From NCBI GenBank assembly GCA_035685445.1, contig DASSAK010000043.1, positions 1 to 11,065 of the forward strand: a DNA stretch of 11,065 nucleotides, in the 5' to 3' direction. The stretch is from DRGT01 sp035685445. GTDB lineage: Archaea; Thermoproteota; Nitrososphaeria; Nitrososphaerales; Nitrosopumilaceae. The notes below the pieces were generated by a model, which saw nothing but the letters and a program-made list of their open reading frames with translations, was not told where the DNA came from and did no database searches. Below, piece after piece: positions 1 to 6,987 of the stretch. The position numbers were made by a program, and so were the translations under genes. Each line of letters begins with the position of its first letter. Within the stretch, counting starts at the first letter, position 1.

Positions 1-36
1 AAGGGTGGCGCTAAAAGGCGTCGACGACGACGATAA
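1..36 (+). CDS. 3' end of an unidentified gene with an Arg-rich C-terminus (partial)
   Basis: Frame 1 of the plus strand reads KGGAKRRRRRR and then TAA at 34-36, so this is the last eleven codons of a gene that starts outside the window. A run of six arginines at the very C-terminus suggests a nucleic-acid-binding protein such as a ribosomal, translation or chromatin protein, but that is inference from charge alone and the family cannot be named. The next gene faces it from the other strand, with 113 bases between the two stop codons. Confidence 0.55.
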   Translation, partial: KGGAKRRRRRR

Positions 37-58
37 GCTACCCTTAATTCTCTTTTTT
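1..58 (+). terminator. Possible stem plus T-tract terminator of the left-edge gene
   Basis: Bases 1-9 (AAGGGTGGC) can pair with 37-45 (GCTACCCTT) with one G-U pair. The 27-base loop is closed over the last codons and the stop. A run of six T at 53-58 follows. Archaeal termination depends mostly on the T-tract, so the tract is better supported than the stem. The A-run at 60-67 is a T-run on the other strand and could serve the converging minus-strand gene. Confidence 0.35.
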
Positions 59-108
59 AGAAAAAAATTTAAAATGCGTTGTGGAATTTTGTTTTACCAT
101 TTTCAAAA

Positions 109-144
109 TATTATGTTTCTAAACTCGAGTTTAGAAACATAATA
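109..144. repeat. Perfect 36-bp palindrome between convergent genes
   Basis: The arm 109-126 (TATTATGTTTCTAAACTC) is the exact reverse complement of 127-144, with no spacer and no mismatch; the centre is CTCGAG at 124-129. It ends five bases from the stop codon of the minus-strand flavoprotein-like gene (150-557) and lies about 70 bases past the stop of the left-edge gene. RNA from either strand could fold into a hairpin of about 16 pairs with a TCGA loop. Only a short TTTT follows on the minus strand. A bidirectional terminator or 3' processing signal is the simplest reading; a dimeric protein-binding site is the alternative. Confidence 0.8.
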
Positions 145-149
145 AATCT

Positions 150-557
150 TCACTCTTGATTCATTGGCAATTCAGGTAAAACAAAAACTTTTTCAGGTTT
201 TATTTTGAAAACAATTCTTTTTTCATTTTTTTGTTTAAATGGATAATTTTCTATTCCCATGTATTTTTTTGTCAGTTTGTTAATATGTGTATAATCATAA
301 TCTGGAATTATTTCTATAACTTTTCCTCTAACGGTTGTCATATCTAGTGGGTTATCATGTGAAACAACCGACACTGCAACTCTAGGATCATTTAGAACAT
401 TTTTGTGTTTTATTCTACCTTCTGCAGTATTTATCATGATGTAACCATCTTCATAATCTCCCCACACTGGAGATAGTTGAGGAGAACCATCTTTCATCAA
501 AGTAGCGATAAAAACTAAATTTTTATCCTTGAACAAATTTTCTGCTTTAGAATCCAA
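150..557 (-). CDS. PPOX-class (split-barrel) FMN/F420-binding protein
   Basis: This 135-residue protein resembles the pyridoxamine 5'-phosphate oxidase-like split-barrel family, whose members bind FMN or F420 and reduce or sense small substrates. The opening LVFIATLMKDGSPQLSPVW (14-32), the DGYIMINTAEGR stretch (37-48) and the KNVLNDPRVAVSVV segment (52-65) are the usual strand, cofactor-phosphate and DPRV landmarks, and the length fits the short single-domain class. The start is TTG at 555-557: no ATG or GTG lies in frame before the upstream TAG at 594-596, and a GAGGT ribosome-binding site (563-567) sits five bases ahead of it. The gene follows the 104-residue gene by one base, so the two are translated from one message. 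The substrate and the choice of FMN or F420 cannot be read from sequence; F420 is plausible because these archaea are known to make it. Confidence 0.8.
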   Translation of the reverse strand: MDSKAENLFKDKNLVFIATLMKDGSPQLSPVWGDYEDGYIMINTAEGRIKHKNVLNDPRVAVSVVSHDNPLDMTTVRGKVIEIIPDYDYTHINKLTKKYMGIENYPFKQKNEKRIVFKIKPEKVFVLPELPMNQE

Positions 558-558
558 T

Positions 559-873
559 CTAAACCTCGTTTCGCCAAATTGTTGGCAATTCTTCTATTTT
601 TGTTATGATCTCTAAAGCCTTTTCATTGTTTTTTTCTTGCATTGCTACAGAAAAGTCATATCCAAGTTTTATTGCTTCAGGAGATAGATCCTTTATCGAG
701 TTAAGAACGCGTCCTTCTAGTCTAATTCGCTCTCCAATTGCACAATTCTTCCAATTATCTGACAAATCCTGATGTTTTTGTTCAAGTTTCTCTTGAGCAA
801 GCAACCTCCAATGAACTAACTCAAATTTTTTTAAAATTTGCTCTGTTTTTTGAGAATAAAAAACACGAACCAT
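559..873 (-). CDS. Small helical protein of unknown function
   Basis: This gene encodes 104 residues starting with ATG at 871-873. I do not recognise the family. The sequence looks almost entirely alpha-helical, with long charged amphipathic stretches (about 8-36, 58-70 and 73-96), no signal peptide and no membrane segment. It has one cysteine (Cys44) and four tryptophans. The gene starts seven bases after the winged-helix regulator gene ends and stops one base before the flavoprotein-like gene starts. The three are therefore very likely co-transcribed, and this protein may work with one of them. No clear ribosome-binding site precedes its ATG. Confidence 0.65.
   Translation of the reverse strand: MVRVFYSQKTEQILKKFELVHWRLLAQEKLEQKHQDLSDNWKNCAIGERIRLEGRVLNSIKDLSPEAIKLGYDFSVAMQEKNNEKALEIITKIEELPTIWRNEV
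563..567 (-). promoter_or_regulatory. Ribosome-binding site that fixes a TTG start
   Basis: GAGGT on the minus strand lies five bases before TTG (555-557) and just inside the end of the upstream gene. It is the main support for starting the PPOX-like gene at TTG. Confidence 0.6.
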
Positions 874-880
874 AGATAGG

Positions 881-1402
881 TTAAGATTTGGAGAATTTAG
901 GATTTTCTAAAACATTTGTCATTGCACGATTTACAATTTCCATTAGAAGGTATTGTGAATATCCATCAGGATCCGAATTTTTTTTCTTTTTGGTTTTTGA
1001 CTTTGTTTTTGGACCAATCGTTTTGAGTAATTTTTCCATTTTTGTAGATGTGTTTTTTATAACAGTAGAATATTTGGAATCAAAATCATCAGGAACCTCA
1101 AACCCTAGAAGTTTTGTGGATGTGCTATAATATTTTGTGATCGCCCCACGTGTTTCTTCAATTTTTACAATTTCTATTAAACCGGTTTCCTTGAGAATTT
1201 CTAGGTGATGCCTAATTGTAGTCAAGGCTTTTTTGTATCCAGTTTTTCTAAGATCTTTTGCAATTTGTTCTGCACTTAATGATTTTTTGTAAAGAATTTT
1301 TATGATTTTTGCCCTTGCAGGTTCTTCAATCGCACGGGCTTGGTTTGAATTCATTGTGAGAATTCGATTAACGTGAATTTGTTTTTCAACTAGTGTAGAC
1401 AT
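881..1402 (-). CDS. ArsR-like winged-helix transcriptional regulator
   Basis: This is a 173-residue DNA-binding protein. Residues about 22-97 form a winged helix: a first helix EEPARAKIIKILYKK (26-40), a second SAEQIAKDL (43-51), a recognition helix around TTIRHHLEILKETGLI (61-76), and a wing VKIEETRGAITKYYSTS (79-95). The HHLEILKETGLI pattern is typical of the ArsR/DUF7342-type regulators common in archaea. A Lys/Thr-rich linker (132-142) leads to a short C-terminal helix (147-166) that may dimerise or bind a partner. No metal-binding cysteine pair is visible, so it is unlikely to be a metal sensor. The gene is first in a three-gene minus-strand unit, and its own promoter region holds a small inverted repeat, which suggests but does not prove autoregulation. 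The start is ATG at 1400-1402. Confidence 0.82.
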   Translation of the reverse strand: MSTLVEKQIHVNRILTMNSNQARAIEEPARAKIIKILYKKSLSAEQIAKDLRKTGYKKALTTIRHHLEILKETGLIEIVKIEETRGAITKYYSTSTKLLGFEVPDDFDSKYSTVIKNTSTKMEKLLKTIGPKTKSKTKKKKNSDPDGYSQYLLMEIVNRAMTNVLENPKFSKS

Positions 1403-1421
1403 GTACGTACGCTCTGATTTT

Positions 1422-1450
1422 GATCTAAAAGATCGTTATATCATATTTTT
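1422..1450 (-). promoter_or_regulatory. Candidate promoter and operator of the winged-helix gene
   Basis: On the minus strand an AT-rich ATATGATATAAC element (about 1435-1446) lies 33-44 bases before the ATG at 1402, which would place transcription start about 10 bases ahead of the gene. Directly downstream is the inverted repeat GATCT-AAA-AGATC (1422-1434), located between the TATA-like element and the predicted start, where a repressor would block polymerase. The element fits archaeal promoters in general; the operator role is inference. Confidence 0.4.
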
Positions 1451-1484
1451 TTGTCCAATAGCATTAATTTTTTTCCGTTACAAA

Positions 1485-1552
1485 AATTTTCATGAACGCT
1501 ACAATAAATTTAGTTGTGGTACCATAAATCTTGATGCAGTATCATGAAAATT
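1485..1552. repeat. 11-bp inverted repeat with a 46-base spacer
   Basis: AATTTTCATGA (1485-1495) is repeated exactly, inverted, as TCATGAAAATT (1542-1552). A perfect 8-bp palindrome TGGTACCA (1517-1524) sits close to the midpoint. The block lies in the 252-base spacer between the regulator gene and the end of purC. The arms are AT-rich, so chance is possible. It could be a regulator binding region. Confidence 0.35.
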
Positions 1553-1629
1553 GGAATGGTTTGAAAATTTCAGAAAATTTTAAAATTTGGCAGGTTTTAA
1601 TCAAGGATGAGATATTTTTGAAAATTCTC

Positions 1630-1644
1630 ATTATTTGAAATAAT
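1630..1644 (-). terminator. Possible terminator of the purC transcript
   Basis: ATTATTT-G-AAATAAT (1630-1644) is an inverted repeat with a one-base centre, starting 11 bases past the purC stop and surrounded by T-rich sequence on the minus strand. The hairpin is weak, but the T-rich run is the kind of place where archaeal polymerase stops. Confidence 0.3.
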
Positions 1645-1654
1645 AAAATTCGAG

Positions 1655-2479
1655 CTAAAGAGTTTTTCCAGTCATCCTTTCATAGGCAAACACATACCTA
1701 TCGGTCATTTTCTGAATTAACTCACTTGGAATTGTGGGGGCAATTGGTTCTTCACCTCGTGCTCTTGCGTCATCAAATTGCTTTTGGTAACCATGTTCTG
1801 TAAGCCAATCACGTAACAATTGTTTATCGTATGCTTCTTGTGTTTTACCTACACGATACGAGTCTTTAGGCCATAAACGATATTCATCAGGACCAATTGA
1901 ATCACCTAAAATAATTTGGTTATTTAATTTTCCAAATTCAAGTTTAAGATCTGCAAGAATAAAATCTGCCTTTTCTGCAAGTTCTGCCATCTGTTTGTAA
2001 ATATCAATAGAAGTTTTTGAAAGATAATCATATTCTTGTTCTGTTACAAGTTCTTTTTTTATTGCCAATTGTTTTGTAATTGGAATATCGTGTTCTTCTT
2101 TTGTAGTTGGATCAAATATTGGTTCAGGTAGTTTTGATGCTAATTGAGTGCTGCTTCCTTCTGGAAGATTGATTTCTTTATTCTTCCATCGATTAAACAA
2201 GCTGCCATAAAGATAACCCCTTACTACACATTCAATTGGCAACATTTTCATTTTTTTAACTATAATTTCAGTATCTGATTTTCTTTTCACAAAATGGTTT
2301 TGAACAGGTAGTTCATTAAACCAAAATTCTGCAAATTTACAAAGAACTTCTCCTTTTTTTGGAATTGTGTCTTTGAATTTAACATCATAAGCAGAAACTC
2401 TGTCACTGAATTTGAAAAGAATTGTGCCGTCCTCTAGATCAAAAATGTCTTTTACCTTACCAGAACCTAATGATTTCAA
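1655..2479 (-). CDS. purC: Phosphoribosylaminoimidazole-succinocarboxamide synthase (SAICAR synthetase)
   Basis: PurC joins CAIR and aspartate with ATP to make SAICAR in cytosolic purine synthesis. The 274 residues cover the whole family fold. Seen in order are the N-terminal GSGKVKDIF strand (6-14), SDRVSAYD (25-32), PIECVVRGYLYGS (81-93), the substrate-loop LPEPIFDPTTK (117-127), LADLKLEFG (175-183) with catalytic-site acids, and DSIGPDEYRLWP (193-204). The start codon is TTG at 2477-2479: the preceding codon in frame is a TAA stop, and translation from TTG gives exactly the usual PurC beginning. It is the last gene of the minus-strand pur cluster, 41 bases after the membrane-anchored protein gene, so it may be read through from purQ; a TTAAAT element at about 2502-2508 could also give it its own promoter. 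Confidence 0.96.
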   Translation of the reverse strand: MKSLGSGKVKDIFDLEDGTILFKFSDRVSAYDVKFKDTIPKKGEVLCKFAEFWFNELPVQNHFVKRKSDTEIIVKKMKMLPIECVVRGYLYGSLFNRWKNKEINLPEGSSTQLASKLPEPIFDPTTKEEHDIPITKQLAIKKELVTEQEYDYLSKTSIDIYKQMAELAEKADFILADLKLEFGKLNNQIILGDSIGPDEYRLWPKDSYRVGKTQEAYDKQLLRDWLTEHGYQKQFDDARARGEEPIAPTIPSELIQKMTDRYVFAYERMTGKTL

Positions 2480-2520
2480 TTACAAATCTTTAATTTAAGA
2501 GAATTTAAGCGCTAGGACAT

Positions 2521-2907
2521 CTAGGAACCCATCATTCCAACCATTTTTGGTGGAGAACGATATGCCTTATTTACAAAAATATCTGGATCCGCGGAGACCT
2601 GAACGAATTCCATTTTATTATCAGACGGTGGAGATAGGATTACTTTTTCACCGGGATCAAGAGTGCCAAGTTCAGTGACATCGCCTTCACCAAAATTTAC
2701 CTTAACATTAGTTAGTGGTTGTGAGCCAGTGTTTTGAATCGTCACCCTCCCCATTACAAAGAGATTTTGTTCATCAATGAGTGGATCAACATAGATGTCA
2801 TAATCTTGTGTAGCTATTGTAATTTTAGAGATATCAAGCCCGATTATAACCCCCATAACTGCCAACCCTCCAACTATGCCTGCAATTAGGATGGTGTAAT
2901 TTTTCAC
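2521..2907 (-). CDS. Membrane-anchored protein with a CARDB-like beta-sandwich domain
   Basis: This 128-residue protein starts with GTG (2905-2907; an in-frame TGA lies two codons upstream). Residues 5-25 are a single hydrophobic membrane segment rich in Gly, Ile and Val, without a clear cleavage site, so it is probably an anchor. The rest should face outside the cell. Residues 50-93 read as an extracellular beta-sandwich of the CARDB/FxLYD kind: MGRVTIQNTGSQPLTNVKV (52-70) followed by LGTLDPGEKVILSPP (80-94). The NTG, LTNV and L-PGE landmarks are typical of such domains, which mediate adhesion or protein contacts. The tail is Pro- and Met-rich. It sits inside the purine cluster, 25 bases after the 74-residue gene and 41 before purC, with no obvious functional link. 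Confidence 0.7.
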   Translation of the reverse strand: MKNYTILIAGIVGGLAVMGVIIGLDISKITIATQDYDIYVDPLIDEQNLFVMGRVTIQNTGSQPLTNVKVNFGEGDVTELGTLDPGEKVILSPPSDNKMEFVQVSADPDIFVNKAYRSPPKMVGMMGS

Positions 2908-2932
2908 TAATCATAAAAATACGGTCTGCCAG

Positions 2933-3157
2933 TTAAGTTTTCTTAAACTTAGAATTGGTCTCAATTTCATATCGTAATGGTGCAGGTAATTCTTGATACG
3001 ATTTGTTCACTAGAATCTTAATTTGATCATCAGGAACTTGGACAGACCTAAGTAAATTTCCTCGTTGATGGGCAAATGATTTTTTCCAAAACCCTGCACC
3101 ATCAAATGTTCCTATCTTTTTTGATGTTTTCATTGTACGTTTTATCCTATACACCAT
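2933..3157 (-). CDS. Small basic protein of unknown function in the pur operon
   Basis: This encodes 74 residues from ATG at 3155-3157, which overlaps the TAA stop of the preceding Lrp-like gene by one base (TAATG), a common coupling arrangement. A second ATG at 3131-3133 would give a 66-residue protein starting MKTSKKIGTFDG; neither start has a strong ribosome-binding site. The protein is Lys/Arg-rich, with no membrane segment. Its middle (residues 17-45) has a GTFDGAGFWKKSFAHQRG stretch and a VPDDQIKILVNKSY helix. I do not recognise the family. Its tight coupling to the Lrp-like domain suggests that the two act together. Confidence 0.65.
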   Translation of the reverse strand: MVYRIKRTMKTSKKIGTFDGAGFWKKSFAHQRGNLLRSVQVPDDQIKILVNKSYQELPAPLRYEIETNSKFKKT

Positions 3158-3396
3158 TAATCTTGTTCAGGTATTACTGAAAGAGTAGTAGTAGATAGTA
3201 CATATTTGATTTTTCTAATCTGTCTTGTTACAACATCCTCAATTTCTTTTTCCGATGGCGCTTCAATTTTTACAAAAATATCATAAACTCCAAAAGTCCC
3301 TTTGGCTTCTTTAACTAAATCAAGTTCTAACAACTCTTTCATCACATCCATTTCATGAGCAATTTGACTTTTTACCAAAACATATGCGGTTGCCAT
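3157..3396 (-). CDS. Stand-alone Lrp/AsnC effector-binding (RAM/ACT-like) domain protein
   Basis: This 79-residue protein matches the C-terminal ligand-binding domain of Lrp/AsnC regulators without the DNA-binding helix-turn-helix. MATAYVLVKS opens the first strand, the helix MDVMKELLELDLV (16-28) follows, then the signature GTFGVYDIFVKIEA (33-46), helix EKEIEDVVTRQIRKI (49-63) and the last strand VLSTTTLSVIPE (66-77). Free domains of this kind oligomerise and bind amino acids or modulate full-length Lrp proteins. The ATG at 3394-3396 is chosen over GTG at 3402 because GGTGA (3405-3409) lies six to eight bases before the ATG but abuts the GTG. The gene begins two bases after purF ends, so its signal may tie purine synthesis to nitrogen or amino-acid supply (inference). 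Confidence 0.85.
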   Translation of the reverse strand: MATAYVLVKSQIAHEMDVMKELLELDLVKEAKGTFGVYDIFVKIEAPSEKEIEDVVTRQIRKIKYVLSTTTLSVIPEQD

Positions 3397-3398
3397 TA

Positions 3399-4832
3399 TC
3401 ACTCACCTTTCATTTCTTGTCTTGTCTTAAATTCAGGTTTAATTCCAAGGTTATCATAATTTCCTGTAGAGCAGGTAAAACACAAAGAATTTTTTGGAAT
3501 TCCAACTGCATTTGCAAGGTTTTCTGCATCATTATATCCTAAAAAATCTGCCCCAATGTCAGAACGAACTTTTTCAGTAATTTCTTCTTCGTTTAATTCA
3601 TTACCATTAACAAAGGTGGCCAACTCATCTTGCGATGGAAAATCAATTCCCGCATAACAAGGAAATCGAATTGGCGGATATGTAATCAACATACTAATTT
3701 TTTTTGCTCCAGCCCGTCGTAGTGCCTTGATAATTGCTTTTGAGCTAGTTCCTCTAACTAAACTATCATCAACTACAACGACATGTTTTCCATCAATAAT
3801 TTCTTTAATTGGGATAATCCATCTGTTGATTTCAACTCTGTCACTTTGATGAGGTTCAATAAAACTTCTAAGTGGGCCTTTTCTACTGTATCTATCTTTT
3901 AACAAACCTTCATCAAAAGGAACACCAAGTTCTTGTGCGTATCCTAATGCAGCAGGTCTTGCAGAGTCAGGAACTGGAATAACTAAATCAGCGTCATTAA
4001 TTGGAAATTTTTTTGCCATAAATTTTCCAATGTTTTTTCTTGCCATGTAGATGTTTGAGCCTTCCATATTGCTTGTAGGGTGAGCAAAATAGGTAAATTC
4101 AAAAGAACAGTGTGCGCGCTCTGGTTTATCTGAAAACATTTCAGTTTCTAACCCATCTTTGCTGAGTTTAATTAGCTCACCTGGTTTTACATCTCGTTTT
4201 AAGGTTGCACCAACAGCTGAAAGAGCAGATGATTCAGATGCAACAATATATGAATTGTTGTCGGGTTTATGTCCAAGAACCATAGGACGAAATCCTTTAG
4301 GATCACGTGCCGCATAAACTGAATTATCATCTGAAAGAAAAGTGAAACAGTATGACCCAATCATTTCATTTTTTAAAATAGAAAGTGCCTTTCCTAGATG
4401 TCCTTTTTCTGAAATTAACGAGACTAATCTTTCAGCTGCAACTAGAGTGTCACTAGCATTTTGAGGCGTAAATGAACAACCACCAACCATATTAGACAAC
4501 TCTTGAACATTTGCAATGGTTCCATTATGAGCTATACACAGATCTTTAACTTTGAGAGGTTGAGCGTTATCTAAGTTGCTTTTTCCAATAGTAGAATACC
4601 TTACATGTCCAATAACTGCTGAAGAGTTGTATTCATCTGAAATTTTTTTAAATTCTGATGATGATCCAGAAACTAGTCCTAATTTTTTCAAAGGAGGTTT
4701 GTTTGGAACTGCAATGCCCCAAGCTTCTTGTCCCCTATGTTGTAGTGCCCTAAGTGCATCAATTGCCATAGGAATAACATTAGAACCATCAAGGCTGAAA
4801 ATACCAACAACTCCACAATTTTCTTTAACCAT
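3399..4832 (-). CDS. purF: Amidophosphoribosyltransferase (glutamine PRPP amidotransferase)
   Basis: PurF makes 5-phosphoribosylamine from PRPP and glutamine, the first committed step of purine synthesis. The 477 residues hold an N-terminal class II glutaminase with nucleophile Cys6, expected to be exposed by removing MVKEN, plus QHRGQEAWGI (31-40), HVRYST (76-81) and HNGTI (102-106). The C-terminal half is a phosphoribosyltransferase with the PRPP loop VVVVDDSLVRGTSSK (351-365). All four cysteines that bind the [4Fe-4S] cluster in Bacillus-type PurF are present: Cys242 in HCSFE, Cys392 in PCYAGIDFP, and Cys451 and Cys454 in CFTC. It starts at ATG 4830-4832 and overlaps the end of purL by eight bases; GGGGGAG (4843-4849) is a ribosome-binding site ten bases ahead. 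Confidence 0.97.
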   Translation of the reverse strand: MVKENCGVVGIFSLDGSNVIPMAIDALRALQHRGQEAWGIAVPNKPPLKKLGLVSGSSSEFKKISDEYNSSAVIGHVRYSTIGKSNLDNAQPLKVKDLCIAHNGTIANVQELSNMVGGCSFTPQNASDTLVAAERLVSLISEKGHLGKALSILKNEMIGSYCFTFLSDDNSVYAARDPKGFRPMVLGHKPDNNSYIVASESSALSAVGATLKRDVKPGELIKLSKDGLETEMFSDKPERAHCSFEFTYFAHPTSNMEGSNIYMARKNIGKFMAKKFPINDADLVIPVPDSARPAALGYAQELGVPFDEGLLKDRYSRKGPLRSFIEPHQSDRVEINRWIIPIKEIIDGKHVVVVDDSLVRGTSSKAIIKALRRAGAKKISMLITYPPIRFPCYAGIDFPSQDELATFVNGNELNEEEITEKVRSDIGADFLGYNDAENLANAVGIPKNSLCFTCSTGNYDNLGIKPEFKTRQEMKGE

Positions 4833-6987
4833 GTACTACCAACTCCCCCAATGAATTCATCCAAGATTTCTGTGCTTTATCAACGCTTAGTTTTATCACA
4901 TTACTAGAGTTTTTTTGAAATATGATTTGATCGCTTGAAAATTTTCCTATCACACTATATGATATAGCTTTTCTTTCCAAAAAACTTTGAATTTTTTTGA
5001 TGTTTTTTTGTTCTATAACAAGAAGGTATCTAGAATGACTTTCTGAAAAAAGAATTTTATCATCAGATAATTTTTCACCAGGAATTTTGTCTAAAGACAC
5101 CTTGCAGCCAATCCTATTCTGTATTGCCAATTCTGATATTGCTACAGCTAACCCACCTTTAGAACAATCGTGGGCTACTTTAACTAGGTTTTTTTTAATT
5201 AATTCATGAACAGCATCCATGTGCTTTTTTGAAGTCATAAAATCAACAACTGGGCATTTTCCTCCAATAAAATTATGAATATATTCAAAATATTCAGAAC
5301 CGCCTAATTCATTTTTTGTATCACCAATCATTACAAGTAAATCCTTTTGTGAAATTGGTTTGGGGCGTAGTGGTGCTTCATCGATTAATCCTAAAACACC
5401 AATTAATGGAGTTGGTTTTATTGGTCCGTGGGGAGTTTCATTGTAAAAACTGACTTTTCCGCCAACACATGGAATATTGAAAAACTTTGCAAAGTCAGCT
5501 AATCCTTTTAATGACTCCAAAAATGTCCAAAATATTTCCGGATCTTCAGGATTTCCAAATTGAAGATGATCAACCATTCCAATTGGTTTTGCCCCAGTGC
5601 AAACAACATTTCTACATGCTTCTTCAAAGCAGCCAATTGAGCCCTCTCTCGGATCAAGATAACATTGTTTTGGATTTCCATCAATTTTAACAGCTAGGAA
5701 TTTTCCATTATCTAAACGCAGCACCGATGAGTCATGACCTGGTTTAACAACAGTTCTAATTCCTACCTCATGGTCATATTGATTATACACCCAATGTTTG
5801 CTAGCAATATTTGGAGAAGATAATAATTTCAAAAGAGTTTTTGTTAGATGGGTAATTTTAAAGTTTTTTTCAGGTTGAATAGATTTCAAGTATTTTGGTT
5901 TTGACGAGGGCCTATCTAACAAAGGTGCATTTGCCACAATACTTGTAGGCAAATTTGCAAAAGTTTTTTGTCCCTTTGTGACCTTCATCATTTTTTTCTT
6001 TGTAACGTGTCCCAAAACTGAACATTTAATTCTGAATTTTTTGCAAATATCTTCTAATTTTCTTAATTTTTTCTTATCTGTAATTATTAACATTCGTTCT
6101 TGAGATTCAGAAACCATTATTTCATCTATATTCATATTTGGTTCTCGTGTGTGAACTTTGCTTACGTCTAATTCAATCCCTATAGAAAGGGAATCGGCAA
6201 TTTCAGAAATTGCACAAGATAAACCACCACCTCCTAAATCTTTCATAGCTTTAATCAGCTTGAGATTTCTTGCTTCAAGAATTGCTTCAATGATTAATTT
6301 TTCAATAAAAGGATCAGGAATTTGAACCGCTGACCTATCATCTGATTCTAATGAATCAGATGCAAATTGAGAGCCTCCCATTCCATCTCTTCCAGTTGAA
6401 CCTCCAATTAGAACTACTAAATCGCCCTTCTCAGCATGATTTTTTATCAATCTGTCTTTTTTTCCAAAACCAATTGCTGCAACATCAACAAGAGCATAAT
6501 TTGTATAACAATCATCAAACTCAACTTCGCCTCCAATTGTTGGAATTCCTAAACAATTTCCATAATCTGCAATTCCAATTACGGCATTTTTGAATAACCA
6601 TCTAGCATGAGAATCTTTTTCAATATTTCCAAAACGTAACCCGTCTAAAATTGCAATTGGACGAGTTCCGGCTGAAAGTATATCACGAATTACACCTCCA
6701 ACTCCCGTTGCAGCTCCGCCGTAAGGTTCTACCGCTGAAGGGTGATTGTGACTTTCAATATGAACAGTTACAACATAGCCATTACCCACGTCTAAAACAC
6801 CAGAATCGAATCCTTTTTCAGAAATTACTAGCGGTCCATTCATTGGAAGCATTTTAAGATGTTTTTTTGATGATTTGTATGAACAATGTTCTGACCATTC
6901 AGCTGCAACAATTTGAAGTTCGGTTGGTGTTGGTTTTCTGCCAATTTTTGACTTGAGATGAGTTAGTTCTTGTGTTTCTAAACTCAA
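4825..6987 (-). CDS. purL: Phosphoribosylformylglycinamidine synthase, large subunit (small-PurL type)
   Basis: PurL converts FGAR to FGAM with ATP and ammonia supplied by PurQ, in a complex with PurS. At 720 residues it is the short form that needs separate PurQ and PurS. Two AIR-synthase-like halves are visible. The first has WSEHCSYKSS (31-40, active-site His34), ESHNHPSAVEPYGGAATG (78-95) and RDILSAGTRP (101-110). The second has KIDGNPKQCYLDPREG, GGKVSFYNET and HDCSKGGLAVAISELA. The start is TTG at 6985-6987, in the TTGA overlap with the purQ stop; it places the protein exactly where homologues begin, and no ATG lies nearby. It overlaps purF by eight bases at the other end, so purQ, purL and purF are translationally linked. 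Confidence 0.97.
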   Translation of the reverse strand: MSLETQELTHLKSKIGRKPTPTELQIVAAEWSEHCSYKSSKKHLKMLPMNGPLVISEKGFDSGVLDVGNGYVVTVHIESHNHPSAVEPYGGAATGVGGVIRDILSAGTRPIAILDGLRFGNIEKDSHARWLFKNAVIGIADYGNCLGIPTIGGEVEFDDCYTNYALVDVAAIGFGKKDRLIKNHAEKGDLVVLIGGSTGRDGMGGSQFASDSLESDDRSAVQIPDPFIEKLIIEAILEARNLKLIKAMKDLGGGGLSCAISEIADSLSIGIELDVSKVHTREPNMNIDEIMVSESQERMLIITDKKKLRKLEDICKKFRIKCSVLGHVTKKKMMKVTKGQKTFANLPTSIVANAPLLDRPSSKPKYLKSIQPEKNFKITHLTKTLLKLLSSPNIASKHWVYNQYDHEVGIRTVVKPGHDSSVLRLDNGKFLAVKIDGNPKQCYLDPREGSIGCFEEACRNVVCTGAKPIGMVDHLQFGNPEDPEIFWTFLESLKGLADFAKFFNIPCVGGKVSFYNETPHGPIKPTPLIGVLGLIDEAPLRPKPISQKDLLVMIGDTKNELGGSEYFEYIHNFIGGKCPVVDFMTSKKHMDAVHELIKKNLVKVAHDCSKGGLAVAISELAIQNRIGCKVSLDKIPGEKLSDDKILFSESHSRYLLVIEQKNIKKIQSFLERKAISYSVIGKFSSDQIIFQKNSSNVIKLSVDKAQKSWMNSLGELVVHG

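Noticed and set aside
888..1130. Plus-strand open frame opposite the winged-helix gene
   Set aside because: It is the complement of a well-supported gene, is Phe-rich because of the Lys-rich linker on the other strand, and has no promoter or family pattern.
1534..1638. 34-codon plus-strand ORF in the spacer between the regulator and purC
   Set aside because: It has an AATAAATTTA element at TATA distance, but the composition is arbitrary, it runs into the purC terminator region, and no fold or family pattern is visible.
3157..3402. GTG at 3402 as the start of the Lrp/AsnC-like gene
   Set aside because: The ribosome-binding sequence abuts this GTG but is well spaced from ATG 3396, and the family usually begins at MATAYVLV.
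5487..5690. Plus-strand open frames opposite purL (also 6351-6593 and 6651-6857)
   Set aside because: Gln/Leu/His-rich low-complexity translations opposite a conserved enzyme; antisense artefacts.
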